From Burkholderia sp. WSM2230 (lineage in GTDB: Bacteria > Pseudomonadota > Gammaproteobacteria > Burkholderiales > Burkholderiaceae), in the NCBI RefSeq assembly GCF_000472445.1, contig NZ_AXAJ01000008.1, positions 64,551 to 128,550 on the forward strand: 64,000 nucleotides of DNA. The letters are read 5' to 3'. The notes under the pieces were generated by a model, which worked only from the letters and a program-made list of their open reading frames with translations, was not told the DNA's origin and made no database searches. Within the stretch, counting starts at the first letter, position 1, and every line of letters begins with the position of its first letter. The position numbers and the translations under genes are program-made. Positions 9,039-17,880 of this stretch are shown here, one piece after another.

Positions 9039-9977
9039 ATGACTTTTTTTTCCGTATTGCTGGCTCTGATCATTGAACAGGTACGCGCGCTGTCGCCGAA
9101 CAATCCGGTATCTGCGCTGCTTCAATACCATGCGGAGTCGGCGGCGCACGGATTCGATGCCGGCAAGCCGAAGCACGGCCTGCTTGCATGGCTAGTCGTA
9201 GTGGTGCCGTGGACGCTGGCCGTCGCGCTCATCTACTACGTTCTCTACAACATTCATTTCGTGCTGGCGTTCCTCTGGAACGTCGCGGTGCTGTACTTCA
9301 CGCTCGGCTTTCGCCAGTTCAGCCATTACTTTACGGACATCCATCTCGCGCTGAATAACGACGACGTGCCGCGCGCCCGCGAAATTCTTAACGAATGGAC
9401 CGGGCTCGAGACGCTTGACATGCCCGTCAGCGAGATCGTGCGGCACACGCTGATTCACGCGGTGGTCGCATCGCATCGTCACGTGTTCGGCGTGTTCTTC
9501 TGGTTTCTGATTCCAGTGGGGCCGGCGGGCGCCGTGCTGTACCGGATCGCCGAATATCTGTCGCGCACGTGGGCGCGTCCGGTCGACGATCGCACCCTGG
9601 CGTTTTCGAGCTTCGCGCAGCGTGCGTTCTTCGTGATCGACTGGGTTCCGGCGCGGCTCACATCGCTTGGCTTTGCGATCGTCGGCAATTTCGAAGACGC
9701 GATTTATGCGTGGCGCAATCATGCGCGGCAGTGGCCGGATGCGAACGACGGCGTGCTGCTCGCCGCAGGCAGCGGGGCGCTCGGCGCACGTCTCGCCGGG
9801 CCGCTTGCCGAACAGTCGAGCCTTGATGCACTCGCCACCGGCGACGGCGGTCCGATGCAGGTCGGTGACGACTGCACGCCGCGCACGCTGCAATCGGCGG
9901 TGGGCCTTGTCTGGCGTGCGGTCGTGCTGTGGATGATTCTGTTGCTCATGCTCACCATCGCGGTGTGGCTGGCCTGA
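9039..9977 (+). CDS. CobD/CbiB family membrane protein
   Basis: A 312-residue protein with membrane helices at roughly residues 47-85, 155-175 and the C-terminus (VVLWMILLLMLTIAVWLA). It resembles the CobD/CbiB (adenosylcobinamide-phosphate synthase) and AmpE superfamily, with LLALIIEQVRALSPNNP at the N-terminus and FVIDWVPARLTSLGFAIVGNFEDA as the signature. No other cobalamin genes are nearby, so a true cobalamin role is doubtful; the family assignment is secure, the function is not. A terminator follows 30 bp downstream. Confidence 0.82.
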   Translation: MTFFSVLLALIIEQVRALSPNNPVSALLQYHAESAAHGFDAGKPKHGLLAWLVVVVPWTLAVALIYYVLYNIHFVLAFLWNVAVLYFTLGFRQFSHYFTDIHLALNNDDVPRAREILNEWTGLETLDMPVSEIVRHTLIHAVVASHRHVFGVFFWFLIPVGPAGAVLYRIAEYLSRTWARPVDDRTLAFSSFAQRAFFVIDWVPARLTSLGFAIVGNFEDAIYAWRNHARQWPDANDGVLLAAGSGALGARLAGPLAEQSSLDALATGDGGPMQVGDDCTPRTLQSAVGLVWRAVVLWMILLLMLTIAVWLA

Positions 9978-10006
9978 GGCCACGAGGGGCGACGCGTAGT
10001 AGCAGC

Positions 10007-10035
10007 AAAAAAAACGGGCAATCGCCCGTTTTTTT
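10007..10035 (+). terminator. Terminator, usable in both directions
   Basis: An A8 run and CGGGC (to 10019), a 4-nt loop, then GCCCG followed by T7. Because A and T tracts flank both sides, it can end the CobD/CbiB-like gene on plus and the minus-strand operon converging on it. Confidence 0.88.
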
Positions 10036-10082
10036 CGACTCAGAATCTGTTTATCAAGGCGCTGCCGCTTCGCAACCGCAGT

Positions 10083-10403
10083 TCACCCATCCAAAGGATC
10101 GCGCGCCGTCCCGCACTGCCAGCAGACAGTGAACTGCGCTTCCAGTTTCTCGCCGCACTGACGGCACTGCCAGCCGGGCGAACCTGCCGCCGGACCGTGC
10201 GACGCCGCCTCGATCAGGCGCCGCGCCAGCGCCTCGTCGCGGTCATCCACGAGCCATAGTTCAGGCGCGCACTGATCCGCGGGAATATCGCCGAGTGCGC
10301 CGTTCAGATAGCGGTTGTGCAGTTCGCAGGCAATGCCGGCCGCCTCGAGCACATTGACCCAATGCTGTCCGATGATGAGGTTCGGCGCGCGCATCAGCTT
10401 CAT
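10083..10403 (-). CDS. DUF2007 domain protein with C-terminal zinc ribbon
   Basis: About 106 residues from the ATG at 10403. The N-terminal half (MKLMRAPNLIIGQHWVNVLEAAGIACELHN...) is a DUF2007-type putative signal-transducing fold. The C-terminus carries two CxxC pairs (CRQCGEKLEAQFTVCWQCG) that would bind one zinc. The start codon lies one base beyond the rsgA stop codon, so translation is probably coupled to rsgA. The frame extends upstream to 10454 within rsgA, which I take as non-coding. Function unknown. Confidence 0.82.
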   Translation of the reverse strand: MKLMRAPNLIIGQHWVNVLEAAGIACELHNRYLNGALGDIPADQCAPELWLVDDRDEALARRLIEAASHGPAAGSPGWQCRQCGEKLEAQFTVCWQCGTARDPLDG

Positions 10404-10404
10404 G

Positions 10405-11370
10405 TCAGCGCACAATCTGGCTGGCTTCGTGAACGAGCTGCGCATACAGCGCATGCCGTTCGCGGCGGATGCGGCCGTCGGCGACCGCTTCGAGAATCGC
10501 GCAACCGGGCTCGTGCAAGTGATGGCAATTGTAGAAGCGGCAGTTGGCCAGCAGCGGCCGGAACTCCGGAAAGGCGCGTTCGAGCCGGCCCTCGGTCAGA
10601 TGATGCAGGCCGAATTCCTGGAAGCCGGGCGAGTCGATCAGCGCGCCGTTCATGCCAGCGCCTTCGCCGCCAGTGAGCGCACCCGGCAGCGGATAAAGCC
10701 GCGTGAAGGTCGTTGTATGGCGCCCGCTGTTGAGCGCGGTCGAAATCTCGCGTGTGGCGACTTCGGCGTCCGGAATCAGCAGATTGACAAGCGTGGATTT
10801 GCCCATGCCCGACTGGCCGAGCAAAAGTGTCGAGTGACCGTGCAAGTGCTCGATCAACGCCGCTCGGGCCGCCTCGGGCTGCATCTTGATCGACACTTCC
10901 ACGACCGTGTAGCCGAGCGCGCGATACGGCTCGAGCCGCCTGCGAGCGCCTTCGAGCGCATCGGTCCTGTCGATTTTGTTCAGCACGATCAGCGGTTTGA
11001 GCTCGTTAGCCTCGGCGGCGACGAGCGCGCGCCCGAGCAGGTCTTCGCTGAAGTGCGGTTCGGTCGCGAGCACGATCAGCAACTGATCGAGATTCGCGGC
11101 GAAGAGCTTCGACTTGTACTGATCCGAGCGATAGAGCAGATTGCGCCGCTCGCCGATTTCGACGATCACGCCCTGGTCGGCGGACGTCGGCTCGTAGATC
11201 ACCCGGTCGCCGACCGCCACCTCGCTGCGTTTGCCGCGCGGAAAGCACTGAAGCATCGGCCCGCCGTCTTCAGGAGCAACCAGATAGTGGCGGCCATGCG
11301 CGGCCACAACGAGGCCACCTACGCGCGTGCTGGATGCCGCGCGCGGCGCTTTTTGGGAGCGGCCGCTCAT
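10405..11370 (-). CDS. rsgA: Ribosome small subunit-dependent GTPase RsgA
   Basis: RsgA is a GTPase that checks and releases late 30S assembly intermediates. The circularly permuted G-motif order is visible: G4 (LNKIDRTD), then G1 (GQSGMGKST), then G3 (DSPG). It is flanked by an N-terminal OB domain and a C-terminal zinc site ([14 protein letters not shown]). Length is 321 residues. The ATG overlaps the stop codon of the upstream M48 protease (ATGA), indicating an operon. Confidence 0.96.
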   Translation of the reverse strand: MSGRSQKAPRAASSTRVGGLVVAAHGRHYLVAPEDGGPMLQCFPRGKRSEVAVGDRVIYEPTSADQGVIVEIGERRNLLYRSDQYKSKLFAANLDQLLIVLATEPHFSEDLLGRALVAAEANELKPLIVLNKIDRTDALEGARRRLEPYRALGYTVVEVSIKMQPEAARAALIEHLHGHSTLLLGQSGMGKSTLVNLLIPDAEVATREISTALNSGRHTTTFTRLYPLPGALTGGEGAGMNGALIDSPGFQEFGLHHLTEGRLERAFPEFRPLLANCRFYNCHHLHEPGCAILEAVADGRIRRERHALYAQLVHEASQIVR

Positions 11371-12626
11371 GCGTGCCGCAACAGTCGGTCGATCCGCTGC
11401 GAGGCCGGCGGATGCGAGTAATAGAACGCGGTGTAGAGCGGATCGGGCGTCAGCGTGGACGCATTGTCTTCGTACAGCTTGACGAGCGCGTTCACGAGGT
11501 CCTGGGCGTCCGTTTGCGTGGCCGCGAACGCGTCGGCCTCGAACTCGTGCTTGCGCGAAGTCAGGCTGCCAAGCGGCGTGACGAAGAAGACGAACACCGG
11601 CAACGCGAGGAAGAACAGCACGAGCGCAAGCGCGCTATTGCCGCCGACGAGCGAGGGCCGCACGCCGAGCCCTTCGTAGAACCAGACCTGCTGCGTGAGC
11701 CAGCCAAGCAGCGCGAGCATCGCCAGGCTGATCGCAAAAGTCACGAGCATCCGCTTTATGACGTGACGGCGCTTGAAGTGGCCGAGCTCGTGCGCGAGCA
11801 CGGCCTCGATCTCGCTGCCCGACAGGCGCGCAAGCAGCGTGTCGAAGAACACGATGCGCTTGGCCGCGCCGAACCCCGTGAAATAGGCATTGCCGTGCGC
11901 CGAGCGGCGGCTGCCGTCCATCACGAAGAGACCCTTGGCGGCGAAGCCGCAGCGCTTCATCAGCGCTTCGATGCGGCTTTTCAGCGCTTCGTCCTTGAGT
12001 GGCTCGAACTTGTTGAAAAGCGGTGCGATAAACGACGGATAGAGCACGAGCACAAGCATCTGAAAGACGACCCAGACGATCCACGTCCATAGCCACCAGA
12101 AGCTGCCCGCCTGGTTCATCAGCCACAGCACGACGAAAAGCAGCGGCAGGCCGAACGCGGCGCCAAGCAGCACCCCTTTCAGACGGTCGACAATGAAAAT
12201 GCGCATGCTCATCCGGTTAAAGCCGAAGCGTTGCTCGATCACGAACTGGCGGTAGTAGTCGAACGGCAGGTCGACCGCGCCGGTGATCGCGATCACTGCC
12301 GCGACGAGCGCAATCTGGCCGATGTAGCCGCGGCCGAGCCAGTCCGTCAGAGCGAGATCGAGCGCCTGCACGCCGCCTAGCAGCGTGAGGCCGATCAGCA
12401 GCGCGGCGCCGACGACGATTTCGATCATGGTGAGACGCGTGCGCTCGACGGTGTAGTCGGCGGCGCGCTGGTGCGCGGCGAGCGCGATGGTGCCGGCAAA
12501 CTGGCTCGGCACCTGCTCGCGATGGCCCGCGACAAAGCGGATTTGCCGCGACGCGAGCCACAGCTTGGTGCCGACCATCGCCACGACGGCGACGACGAAC
12601 AGAACGGTGAAGTACAGGGTGGGCAT
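11367..12626 (-). CDS. M48 family (Ste24/CAAX-type) integral membrane metalloprotease
   Basis: A 419-residue protein with several N-terminal membrane helices, the zinc motif HELGH (in [14 protein letters not shown]) and the downstream zinc ligand region HEFEADAFA. This layout matches the Ste24p/CAAX prenyl protease branch of M48. Bacteria lack prenylated CAAX proteins, so the likely role is membrane protein quality control, inferred. It is first in a three-gene minus-strand unit with rsgA and the DUF2007 gene. Confidence 0.93.
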   Translation of the reverse strand: MPTLYFTVLFVVAVVAMVGTKLWLASRQIRFVAGHREQVPSQFAGTIALAAHQRAADYTVERTRLTMIEIVVGAALLIGLTLLGGVQALDLALTDWLGRGYIGQIALVAAVIAITGAVDLPFDYYRQFVIEQRFGFNRMSMRIFIVDRLKGVLLGAAFGLPLLFVVLWLMNQAGSFWWLWTWIVWVVFQMLVLVLYPSFIAPLFNKFEPLKDEALKSRIEALMKRCGFAAKGLFVMDGSRRSAHGNAYFTGFGAAKRIVFFDTLLARLSGSEIEAVLAHELGHFKRRHVIKRMLVTFAISLAMLALLGWLTQQVWFYEGLGVRPSLVGGNSALALVLFFLALPVFVFFVTPLGSLTSRKHEFEADAFAATQTDAQDLVNALVKLYEDNASTLTPDPLYTAFYYSHPPASQRIDRLLRHA

Positions 12627-12781
12627 CCGTGGATTCCGTGGTATCTATGCGAGAATTATATGTTTCTTCCCGCCTCGCAGCGGGGACCTGCTCAAACCAT
12701 CTCTAACCATCTCAAACGAACGATGGCCGCGGCGTCAAGGCTTGCAGAAAAGCTTTCGGCCCGGCCATCAGGGTTGCCTTC

Positions 12782-13393
12782 ATGACTGACATCCTCGAAT
12801 CCGCCCAGCAGCCGCCGCTCGTGCGCAGCGACATGAATCTCGTCTGGCTGGACATGGAAATGACCGGGCTCGACCCGGACAATGACCGCATCATCGAAAT
12901 CGCGGTGGTGGTGACGAATTCGACGCTCGACAGAATGGCCGAAGGCCCGGTTCTGGCTATTCATCAGAGCGACGAGACGCTCGCCAAAATGGACCAGTGG
13001 AATCAGAACACGCATGGGCGGTCGGGGCTGATTGACCGCGTGAAGGCCTCGACGGTGACTGAAGCCGATGCCATCGTCCTGATCCGCGATTTTCTCAGCG
13101 CGTATGTTCCTCCGGGCAAATCGCCGATGTGCGGCAACTCGATCTGCCAGGACCGGCGCTTCATGGCGCGCTGGATGCCTGAGCTCGAGACCTTTTTCCA
13201 TTACCGCAATCTCGACGTCAGCACGCTCAAGGAGCTGTGCCGCCGCTGGCAGCCGACCATCTACAAAGGTTTCCAGAAGCGCGCGATGCACACGGCGCTG
13301 GCCGACATCCACGAATCGATCGACGAGCTGAAGTATTACCGCGAGCACTTCCTCATTCCGCCGCCGCCCGACGCTTCGATGAACGCCGAGTAA
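12782..13393 (+). CDS. orn: Oligoribonuclease
   Basis: Orn degrades 2-5 nt RNAs, including pGpG from cyclic-di-GMP turnover, and is essential in many proteobacteria. The 203-residue DEDDh exonuclease shows ExoI ([20 protein letters not shown]), ExoII ([17 protein letters not shown]) and ExoIII ([19 protein letters not shown]). It starts at ATG 12782 and is divergent from the M48 protease with a 155-bp gap. An internal methionine 17 codons in is the start of the strictly conserved part. Confidence 0.95.
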   Translation: MTDILESAQQPPLVRSDMNLVWLDMEMTGLDPDNDRIIEIAVVVTNSTLDRMAEGPVLAIHQSDETLAKMDQWNQNTHGRSGLIDRVKASTVTEADAIVLIRDFLSAYVPPGKSPMCGNSICQDRRFMARWMPELETFFHYRNLDVSTLKELCRRWQPTIYKGFQKRAMHTALADIHESIDELKYYREHFLIPPPPDASMNAE

Positions 13394-13408
13394 GCCGCGC
13401 GACCAAAG

Positions 13409-14065
13409 TCAGGCCGGTCGGGGCGCGCGTACCGCGTTCTTCGGCCGGAACGCTTTCACGATTTCGGCGTTGGTCTCGACATACGGCCCGCCGATAAGAT
13501 CGATGCAGTAAGGCACTGCGGCGAAGATGCCCGGCACCTTCACCGCACCGCCAGCTTCGGCATCGCGCAAGCCTTCCAGCGTTTCCTTGATCGACTTCGG
13601 CTGGCCCGGCAGATTGATGATCAAAGCCGCGTGGTCCGCCGTCTCGCGGATCACCGCCACCTGGCGCGACAGGATCGCGGTCGGCACAAAATTCAGGCTG
13701 ATCTGCCGCATCTGCTCGCCGAATCCCGGCATTTCTTTGGTGGCCACCGCCAGTGTGGCCTCCGGCGTCACATCGCGGCGGGAGGGGCCGGTGCCGCCCG
13801 TGGTCAGCACGAGATCACAACCGACTTCGTCGACCAACTCAGTGAGCGTCGCGGAAATGGTCGGCGCGTCGTCCTGAATCAGCCGCGTGACGACTTGCCA
13901 CGGCGAACTCAACGCGGCGCCCAGCCATTCCCGCAAGGCCGGAATGCCCTTGTCCTCATATACGCCGGTGGATGCGCGGTCGCTGATCGACACGAGGCCG
14001 ATCAGAATCTCGTCCGGGTGGCTGCGCTTGAGCTTCTGAATGGAATCAGGCGTCGCGGTCGTCAT
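13409..14065 (-). CDS. mog: Molybdopterin adenylyltransferase Mog
   Basis: Mog adenylylates molybdopterin before molybdate insertion by MoeA. The protein of about 218 residues contains the MoCF/MPT-binding motifs [20 protein letters not shown] and [19 protein letters not shown]. The ATG at 14065 is chosen because AGGAAG lies a few bases before it; an ATG eight codons further upstream is possible. It overlaps the 3' end of darP by about 20 bp and is probably co-transcribed. The other Moco genes are separate, at 50.6-53.7 kb. Confidence 0.93.
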   Translation of the reverse strand: MTTATPDSIQKLKRSHPDEILIGLVSISDRASTGVYEDKGIPALREWLGAALSSPWQVVTRLIQDDAPTISATLTELVDEVGCDLVLTTGGTGPSRRDVTPEATLAVATKEMPGFGEQMRQISLNFVPTAILSRQVAVIRETADHAALIINLPGQPKSIKETLEGLRDAEAGGAVKVPGIFAAVPYCIDLIGGPYVETNAEIVKAFRPKNAVRAPRPA

Positions 14066-14657
14066 CGTCGTCTTCCTCAGCGTCGTCATGAGCGGAGTCG
14101 GTCGAAGCCGCGGGGCCGTCCGCGTTCTTGATCCACTGGAACAGTTCGCGGAAGTAGCGCGGCGGCTTGTTCTGCTGCGCTTCCTTGCGAGCGTTGCGAA
14201 TCAGCGTGCGGCCTTGCTGCGGATCGGCGTCCGGATGCTGGCGGATGAACTCGGTAAGCGCGGCGTCGTCGGCGAGCAGTTTTTCGCGCGTGCGCTCGAT
14301 CCAGTGCAGCCTAGCCGTTTCCGCCTTGTTGATGCCGTTGTACGTGTCGAGCGCGGTGCGCAGCGCGGCGGTTTCCTCGTCGAGCAGCGAGCGCATCACG
14401 CGGCCCACGTACTGAAGCTGACGGCGCTTGCCTTCGTGGTCGGTAATGCGGCGCGCCTCGCGCACTGCGTCGTCGAGCTTCTCGGGCATCGGCATGCGCT
14501 TGAGCGCGTCTTTGGGCAGCGCGATCAGCGCCTCGCCCAGTTCCTGCAGCGCGTGCATTTCGCGCTTCAACTGGGACTTGCTTGGACGGTCGTAGCCGTT
14601 CTCGTCGACTTCCGGCTCGGCGGATTCGATGGGTTGAATGCGGGTTTTGCGTGTCAT
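14046..14657 (-). CDS. darP: Ribosome biogenesis factor DarP (YjgA)
   Basis: A DUF615 protein of about 203 residues that associates with late 50S assembly intermediates. It has the typical helical core ([33 protein letters not shown]). It ends in a strongly acidic tail ([13 protein letters not shown]) not typical of the E. coli protein. The start chosen is MTRKTRIQP at 14657; a start ten codons upstream is less family-like. It is divergent from pmbA, as is common in proteobacteria. Confidence 0.93.
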   Translation of the reverse strand: MTRKTRIQPIESAEPEVDENGYDRPSKSQLKREMHALQELGEALIALPKDALKRMPMPEKLDDAVREARRITDHEGKRRQLQYVGRVMRSLLDEETAALRTALDTYNGINKAETARLHWIERTREKLLADDAALTEFIRQHPDADPQQGRTLIRNARKEAQQNKPPRYFRELFQWIKNADGPAASTDSAHDDAEEDDDDDRDA

Positions 14658-14912
14658 GCCGATATTGTAGCGTGCCGGGCCCGGCAAACCCGCCGCGGCG
14701 GCGCCGGCAGCGGCGCGTGCGTGCGAAAAACCGTGCTGCGAATGCCAGGTGCGCCAGCGCTTAGCTTGCTATGATCGCGGGATGCTTCAACGATGCTCAT
14801 GCGTGTGTCATTCGCAATAGGCGCACACGAGGCGCACGCGGGTCGCGCGGCCTGTGCGACGCGCGCATGGACGAACACCGGGCCGCTCGGCCCCCAAAGG
14901 ACGGCAACGACA

Positions 14913-16283
14913 ATGGCAGCAGACATGGACGTCAAGCAGCGCTTTTTTCCGCATACCCAGGATGAACTGAAGGAAATCGCCTCGGACATCCTTCGTCACG
15001 CGAAGTCGCTCGGCGGCACGGACGCGGCGACCGAAATTTCCGAAGGCGACGGGCTGTCCGTCTCCGTGCGGCGCGGCGAAGTCGAGACGATCGAGCACAA
15101 CCGCGACAAGATGGTCGGCGTGACGGTGTTCATCGGCAACAAGCGCGGCAATGCGAGCACCTCGGACTTCTCGTCGCAGGCGTTGAAGGACACGGTCGCG
15201 GCTGCATACAACATTGCCCGCTTCACCGCGGAAGACGATTGCGCGGGTCTCGCCGAAGCCGAATTGCTCGAAACGGAGCCACGCGATCTCGACCTGTATC
15301 ACCCGTGGAATCTGTCCGCCGACGAAGCCGTGGAAATTGCCCGCCGCGCGGAAGACGCCGCCTTCGCGACCGATCCGCAGATCAGGAATTCGGAAGGCGC
15401 GAGCGTGTCGGCGCAGCATTCGCAGTTCGTGCTGGCCACGTCGCGCGGTTTTCTCGCGGGCTATCCGTACTCGCGCCATTACATCGCGTGCGCGCCGATT
15501 GCCGGCAGCGGCCGCAACATGCAGCGCGACGACTGGTACACGTCCATGCGCAACGCTGAGCAACTGGCAGATCCCGAAGCGGTGGGCCGTTACGCGGCGC
15601 AGCGGGCGCTTGCGCGCATCGGCGCGCGCGGTCTCGATACGCGCAAGGTGCCGGTGCTGTTCGAAGCGCCGCTCGCCGCCGGTCTGCTCGGCGCCTTCGT
15701 GCAGGCCACGAGCGGCGGCGCGCTGTATCGCAAGACGTCGTTTCTCGTCGACAGTCTCGGCAAGCCGGTGTTCGCGCCGCATGTGCAGATCGTCGAAGAT
15801 CCGCATGTGCCGCGCGCAATGGGCAGTGCGCCTTTCGACGAAGAAGGCGTGCGCACGCGGCAACGCTCGGTGGTGAAGAACGGCGTCGTAGAAGGTTATT
15901 TTCTCTCGACATATTCGGCGCGCAAGCTCGGCATGCAGACCACCGGCAACGCCGGCGGCTCGCACAACCTGTCGCTGCAGAGTTCGGACACGCGCGCCGA
16001 GGACGACTTCGAGGAGATGCTGCGCAAGCTCGGCACCGGGCTTCTGCTGACCGAACTGATGGGGCAGGGCGTGAACTACGTGACGGGCGACTATTCGCGC
16101 GGCGCGTCGGGCTTCTGGGTCGAGAACGGCAAGATTCAGTATCCGGTCGAGGAAATCACCGTCGCGAGCACTTTGCAGGAGATGTTCCGGCATATCGTCG
16201 CAATTGGTGCGGATACCATCACGCGAGGGACCAAGCAGACCGGCTCGGTGCTCATCGAACGGATGACTATCGCGGGGCAGTAA
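14913..16283 (+). CDS. pmbA: Metalloprotease PmbA (TldE)
   Basis: PmbA/TldE partners TldD in a heterodimeric protease that processes microcin precursors and degrades CcdA. The 456-residue frame from ATG 14913 shows the usual N-terminal fold (AATEISEGDGLSVSVRRGEVETIEHN) and C-terminal region (GVNYVTGDYSRGASGFWVENGKIQYPVEEITVA). As expected for TldE, no HExxxH zinc motif is seen; that belongs to TldD, which is not in this window. In-frame ATGs up to 14793 are possible but precede the conserved part. Confidence 0.94.
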   Translation: MAADMDVKQRFFPHTQDELKEIASDILRHAKSLGGTDAATEISEGDGLSVSVRRGEVETIEHNRDKMVGVTVFIGNKRGNASTSDFSSQALKDTVAAAYNIARFTAEDDCAGLAEAELLETEPRDLDLYHPWNLSADEAVEIARRAEDAAFATDPQIRNSEGASVSAQHSQFVLATSRGFLAGYPYSRHYIACAPIAGSGRNMQRDDWYTSMRNAEQLADPEAVGRYAAQRALARIGARGLDTRKVPVLFEAPLAAGLLGAFVQATSGGALYRKTSFLVDSLGKPVFAPHVQIVEDPHVPRAMGSAPFDEEGVRTRQRSVVKNGVVEGYFLSTYSARKLGMQTTGNAGGSHNLSLQSSDTRAEDDFEEMLRKLGTGLLLTELMGQGVNYVTGDYSRGASGFWVENGKIQYPVEEITVASTLQEMFRHIVAIGADTITRGTKQTGSVLIERMTIAGQ

Positions 16284-16333
16284 GCGGGTTTTCCCGTTCG
16301 GTCGCGCCGGGCGCCACAGACGCTGCAAACAGA

Positions 16334-16372
16334 AACGCCACGCAGTTCAGACTTGCGTGGCGTTGGCTTTTT
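16334..16372 (+). terminator. Terminator between pmbA and folA
   Basis: AACGCCACGCA (16334-16344) pairs with TGCGTGGCGTT (16354-16364), followed by GGCTTTTTAT. It ends pmbA; folA converges on it. Confidence 0.82.
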
Positions 16373-16442
16373 ATGAGCCGCCTGGTGGTGCTTCGCGGCG
16401 CTCACAGGCGCTCAGACGCCCGGCGCTTACGACGCTCAGGAC

Positions 16443-16943
16443 TCAATGACCTTTGCGCTTGTACGTCACAAACGCATAGTCGAAATCGTTCGGCGCGTGC
16501 GCGCGATGCGTTTCGTGCGCGACCTCTTCCCACTCGTCTGGATCGACCGCCGGGAAAGTCGCGTCGCCTTTAAAATCGGCCGAAATCTCGGTAACGATCA
16601 GCTTGTCCGCGAGACGCAGCCCTTCCACATACAGCTGCGCGCCGCCGATGAGAAACGCTTCCGGCGCCTGATCCTGCGCGGCAAGCTTGAGCGCTTCGTC
16701 AAGCGTGGTGGCCGCGTCGCACCCCTGGAAGCGCCGGGTCGCGTCACGTGTCACGACGATGTTGCGGCGTCCCGGCAGCGGCCTGCCGATCGACTCATGC
16801 GTTTTGCGGCCCATGATGATGGGCGCGCCCATGGTCGTGCGCTTGAAAAACGCGAGGTCTTCGGGAAGTCGCCAGGGCAACTGGTTGTCGCGGCCGATCA
16901 CGCCGTTATTGGCGCGAGCGACGATCAGGGTGAGCGTCGTCAT
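16443..16943 (-). CDS. folA: Dihydrofolate reductase
   Basis: A 166-residue NADPH-dependent DHFR that regenerates tetrahydrofolate. Motifs: the active-site loop [20 protein letters not shown] with the catalytic acid in [23 protein letters not shown], and [11 protein letters not shown]. It lies about 3 kb from thyA, whose reaction creates the dihydrofolate it reduces. In many bacteria the two are adjacent; here a sigma-54 regulator separates them, and they are on opposite strands. Confidence 0.97.
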   Translation of the reverse strand: MTTLTLIVARANNGVIGRDNQLPWRLPEDLAFFKRTTMGAPIIMGRKTHESIGRPLPGRRNIVVTRDATRRFQGCDAATTLDEALKLAAQDQAPEAFLIGGAQLYVEGLRLADKLIVTEISADFKGDATFPAVDPDEWEEVAHETHRAHAPNDFDYAFVTYKRKGH

Positions 16944-17055
16944 CGAATGGAAGGGGGAATGTAACCGGACCGATTCTACCTGACGCAGCCAGCCGGTTCG
17001 CTGCGTGGCCTGCCGCGCACCGGTTGCGCGGCCGGGCTGTGTCGTGCGGCGCCGG

Positions 17056-17346
17056 TTATTTGCGCAGATCGTCCGCCGCCCCGCGCTGCACGCTGCTGAC
17101 GGCCTCCGACGGAAGTGGCAGAGGCAAGGGCAAGGGCGGCGGCGGTGGTGCGATTTCGTCCCATAGCGTCACGCGCGCGCCGCTCGCGAGCTTGTGTTGC
17201 GGCGGCCGCACCGTCGCACTTGAGCCGCACGCGCGATTCGGCGGCGGATGCGGTCCCGCGGCACCCGCAGCCTGGCGCAATGCCGGGAAAGGCGTCGCAC
17301 AAAGCACAATCCACGTCCAATCGCCACGCAACAATGGTAATTGCAT
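17056..17346 (-). CDS. Hypothetical protein with proline-rich C-terminal part
   Basis: A 96-residue frame, [23 protein letters not shown]..., ending ...AADDLRK, with a proline/leucine tract ([14 protein letters not shown]) around residues 69-82. The ATG at 17346 has a good ribosome-binding site (GAGGAGA, six bases upstream), which is the main reason to call it. I recognise no domain. The N-terminal hydrophobic stretch is too short to call a signal peptide with confidence. No terminator is visible after it. Confidence 0.5.
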   Translation of the reverse strand: MQLPLLRGDWTWIVLCATPFPALRQAAGAAGPHPPPNRACGSSATVRPPQHKLASGARVTLWDEIAPPPPPLPLPLPLPSEAVSSVQRGAADDLRK

Positions 17347-17880
17347 GATCGGTCTCCTCGTGCATGACCATTAGCGAAACACGTGCCATGGCGCCAAATC
17401 CCTTGAGACATCAGCTTGCAACTCGCCGCTCCCGCAATCCAATTAAAAGAATCGGCTGGAAACGTTTCATGTCTGAAACGGCGAGAAGGAAATACCTATA
17501 AAGCGGTAATTGGAACGGTACGAACTACCTGTGCGGCTACGTATGAGAAAAGCGCGACCTCAATTCGTTATTCGTAAGCTGATTACTTATTTATCGACCG
17601 GCGCGCCTTGCTGGGCAAGGGCAGGCGGATTAAATTCGCATAATTGTTTTCCAAGCGGCGCGCGTATAGTAAGCTCTCGGAAAAGAGCTCCAAATTTAAA
17701 AAAGCCCGCTAACGGGCCGTCTCAAACACACACGCCGCTTTCTGGGGATCAGCTGTCCGCACGGAATGGAATGGCCGTTCGGTTTTTGCTATTTGCGAAT
17801 CCCGAATGTGCCAGCGTGTCTGAATTGCGGTTCAGGTGCGTGCATCATCCTTAACGTTCGTTGACGAGAGGATCTGAATA
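17347..17880. other. 534-bp A/T-richer intergenic region upstream of the sigma-54 regulator
   Basis: This interval is clearly less GC-rich than the flanks. It contains an inverted repeat AGCTCT/AGAGCT (17672-17689), a minus-strand terminator-like hairpin (17698-17718) and a TATAGT box near 17665. I find no -24/-12 sigma-54 promoter with correct GG-N10-GC spacing. No protein-coding frame with a credible ribosome-binding site was seen. Confidence 0.5.
17698..17718 (-). terminator. Orphan minus-strand rho-independent terminator
   Basis: Read on the minus strand: GGCCCG, loop TTAG, CGGGCT, then T6. No minus-strand gene lies to its right before about 20.6 kb, so it either ends a small leftward RNA starting somewhere in 17.72-17.88 kb or is a relic. 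The stem is short (five G-C pairs plus a wobble). Confidence 0.55.

Noticed and set aside
14808..16328. 506-residue open frame opposite pmbA
   Set aside because: Arg/His/Ala-rich antisense shadow of a gene with clear family motifs.
17791..17816. TGGCAC on the minus strand near 17.8 kb as a sigma-54 promoter
   Set aside because: The spacing to the next GC element is wrong (GG-N14-GC instead of GG-N10-GC).
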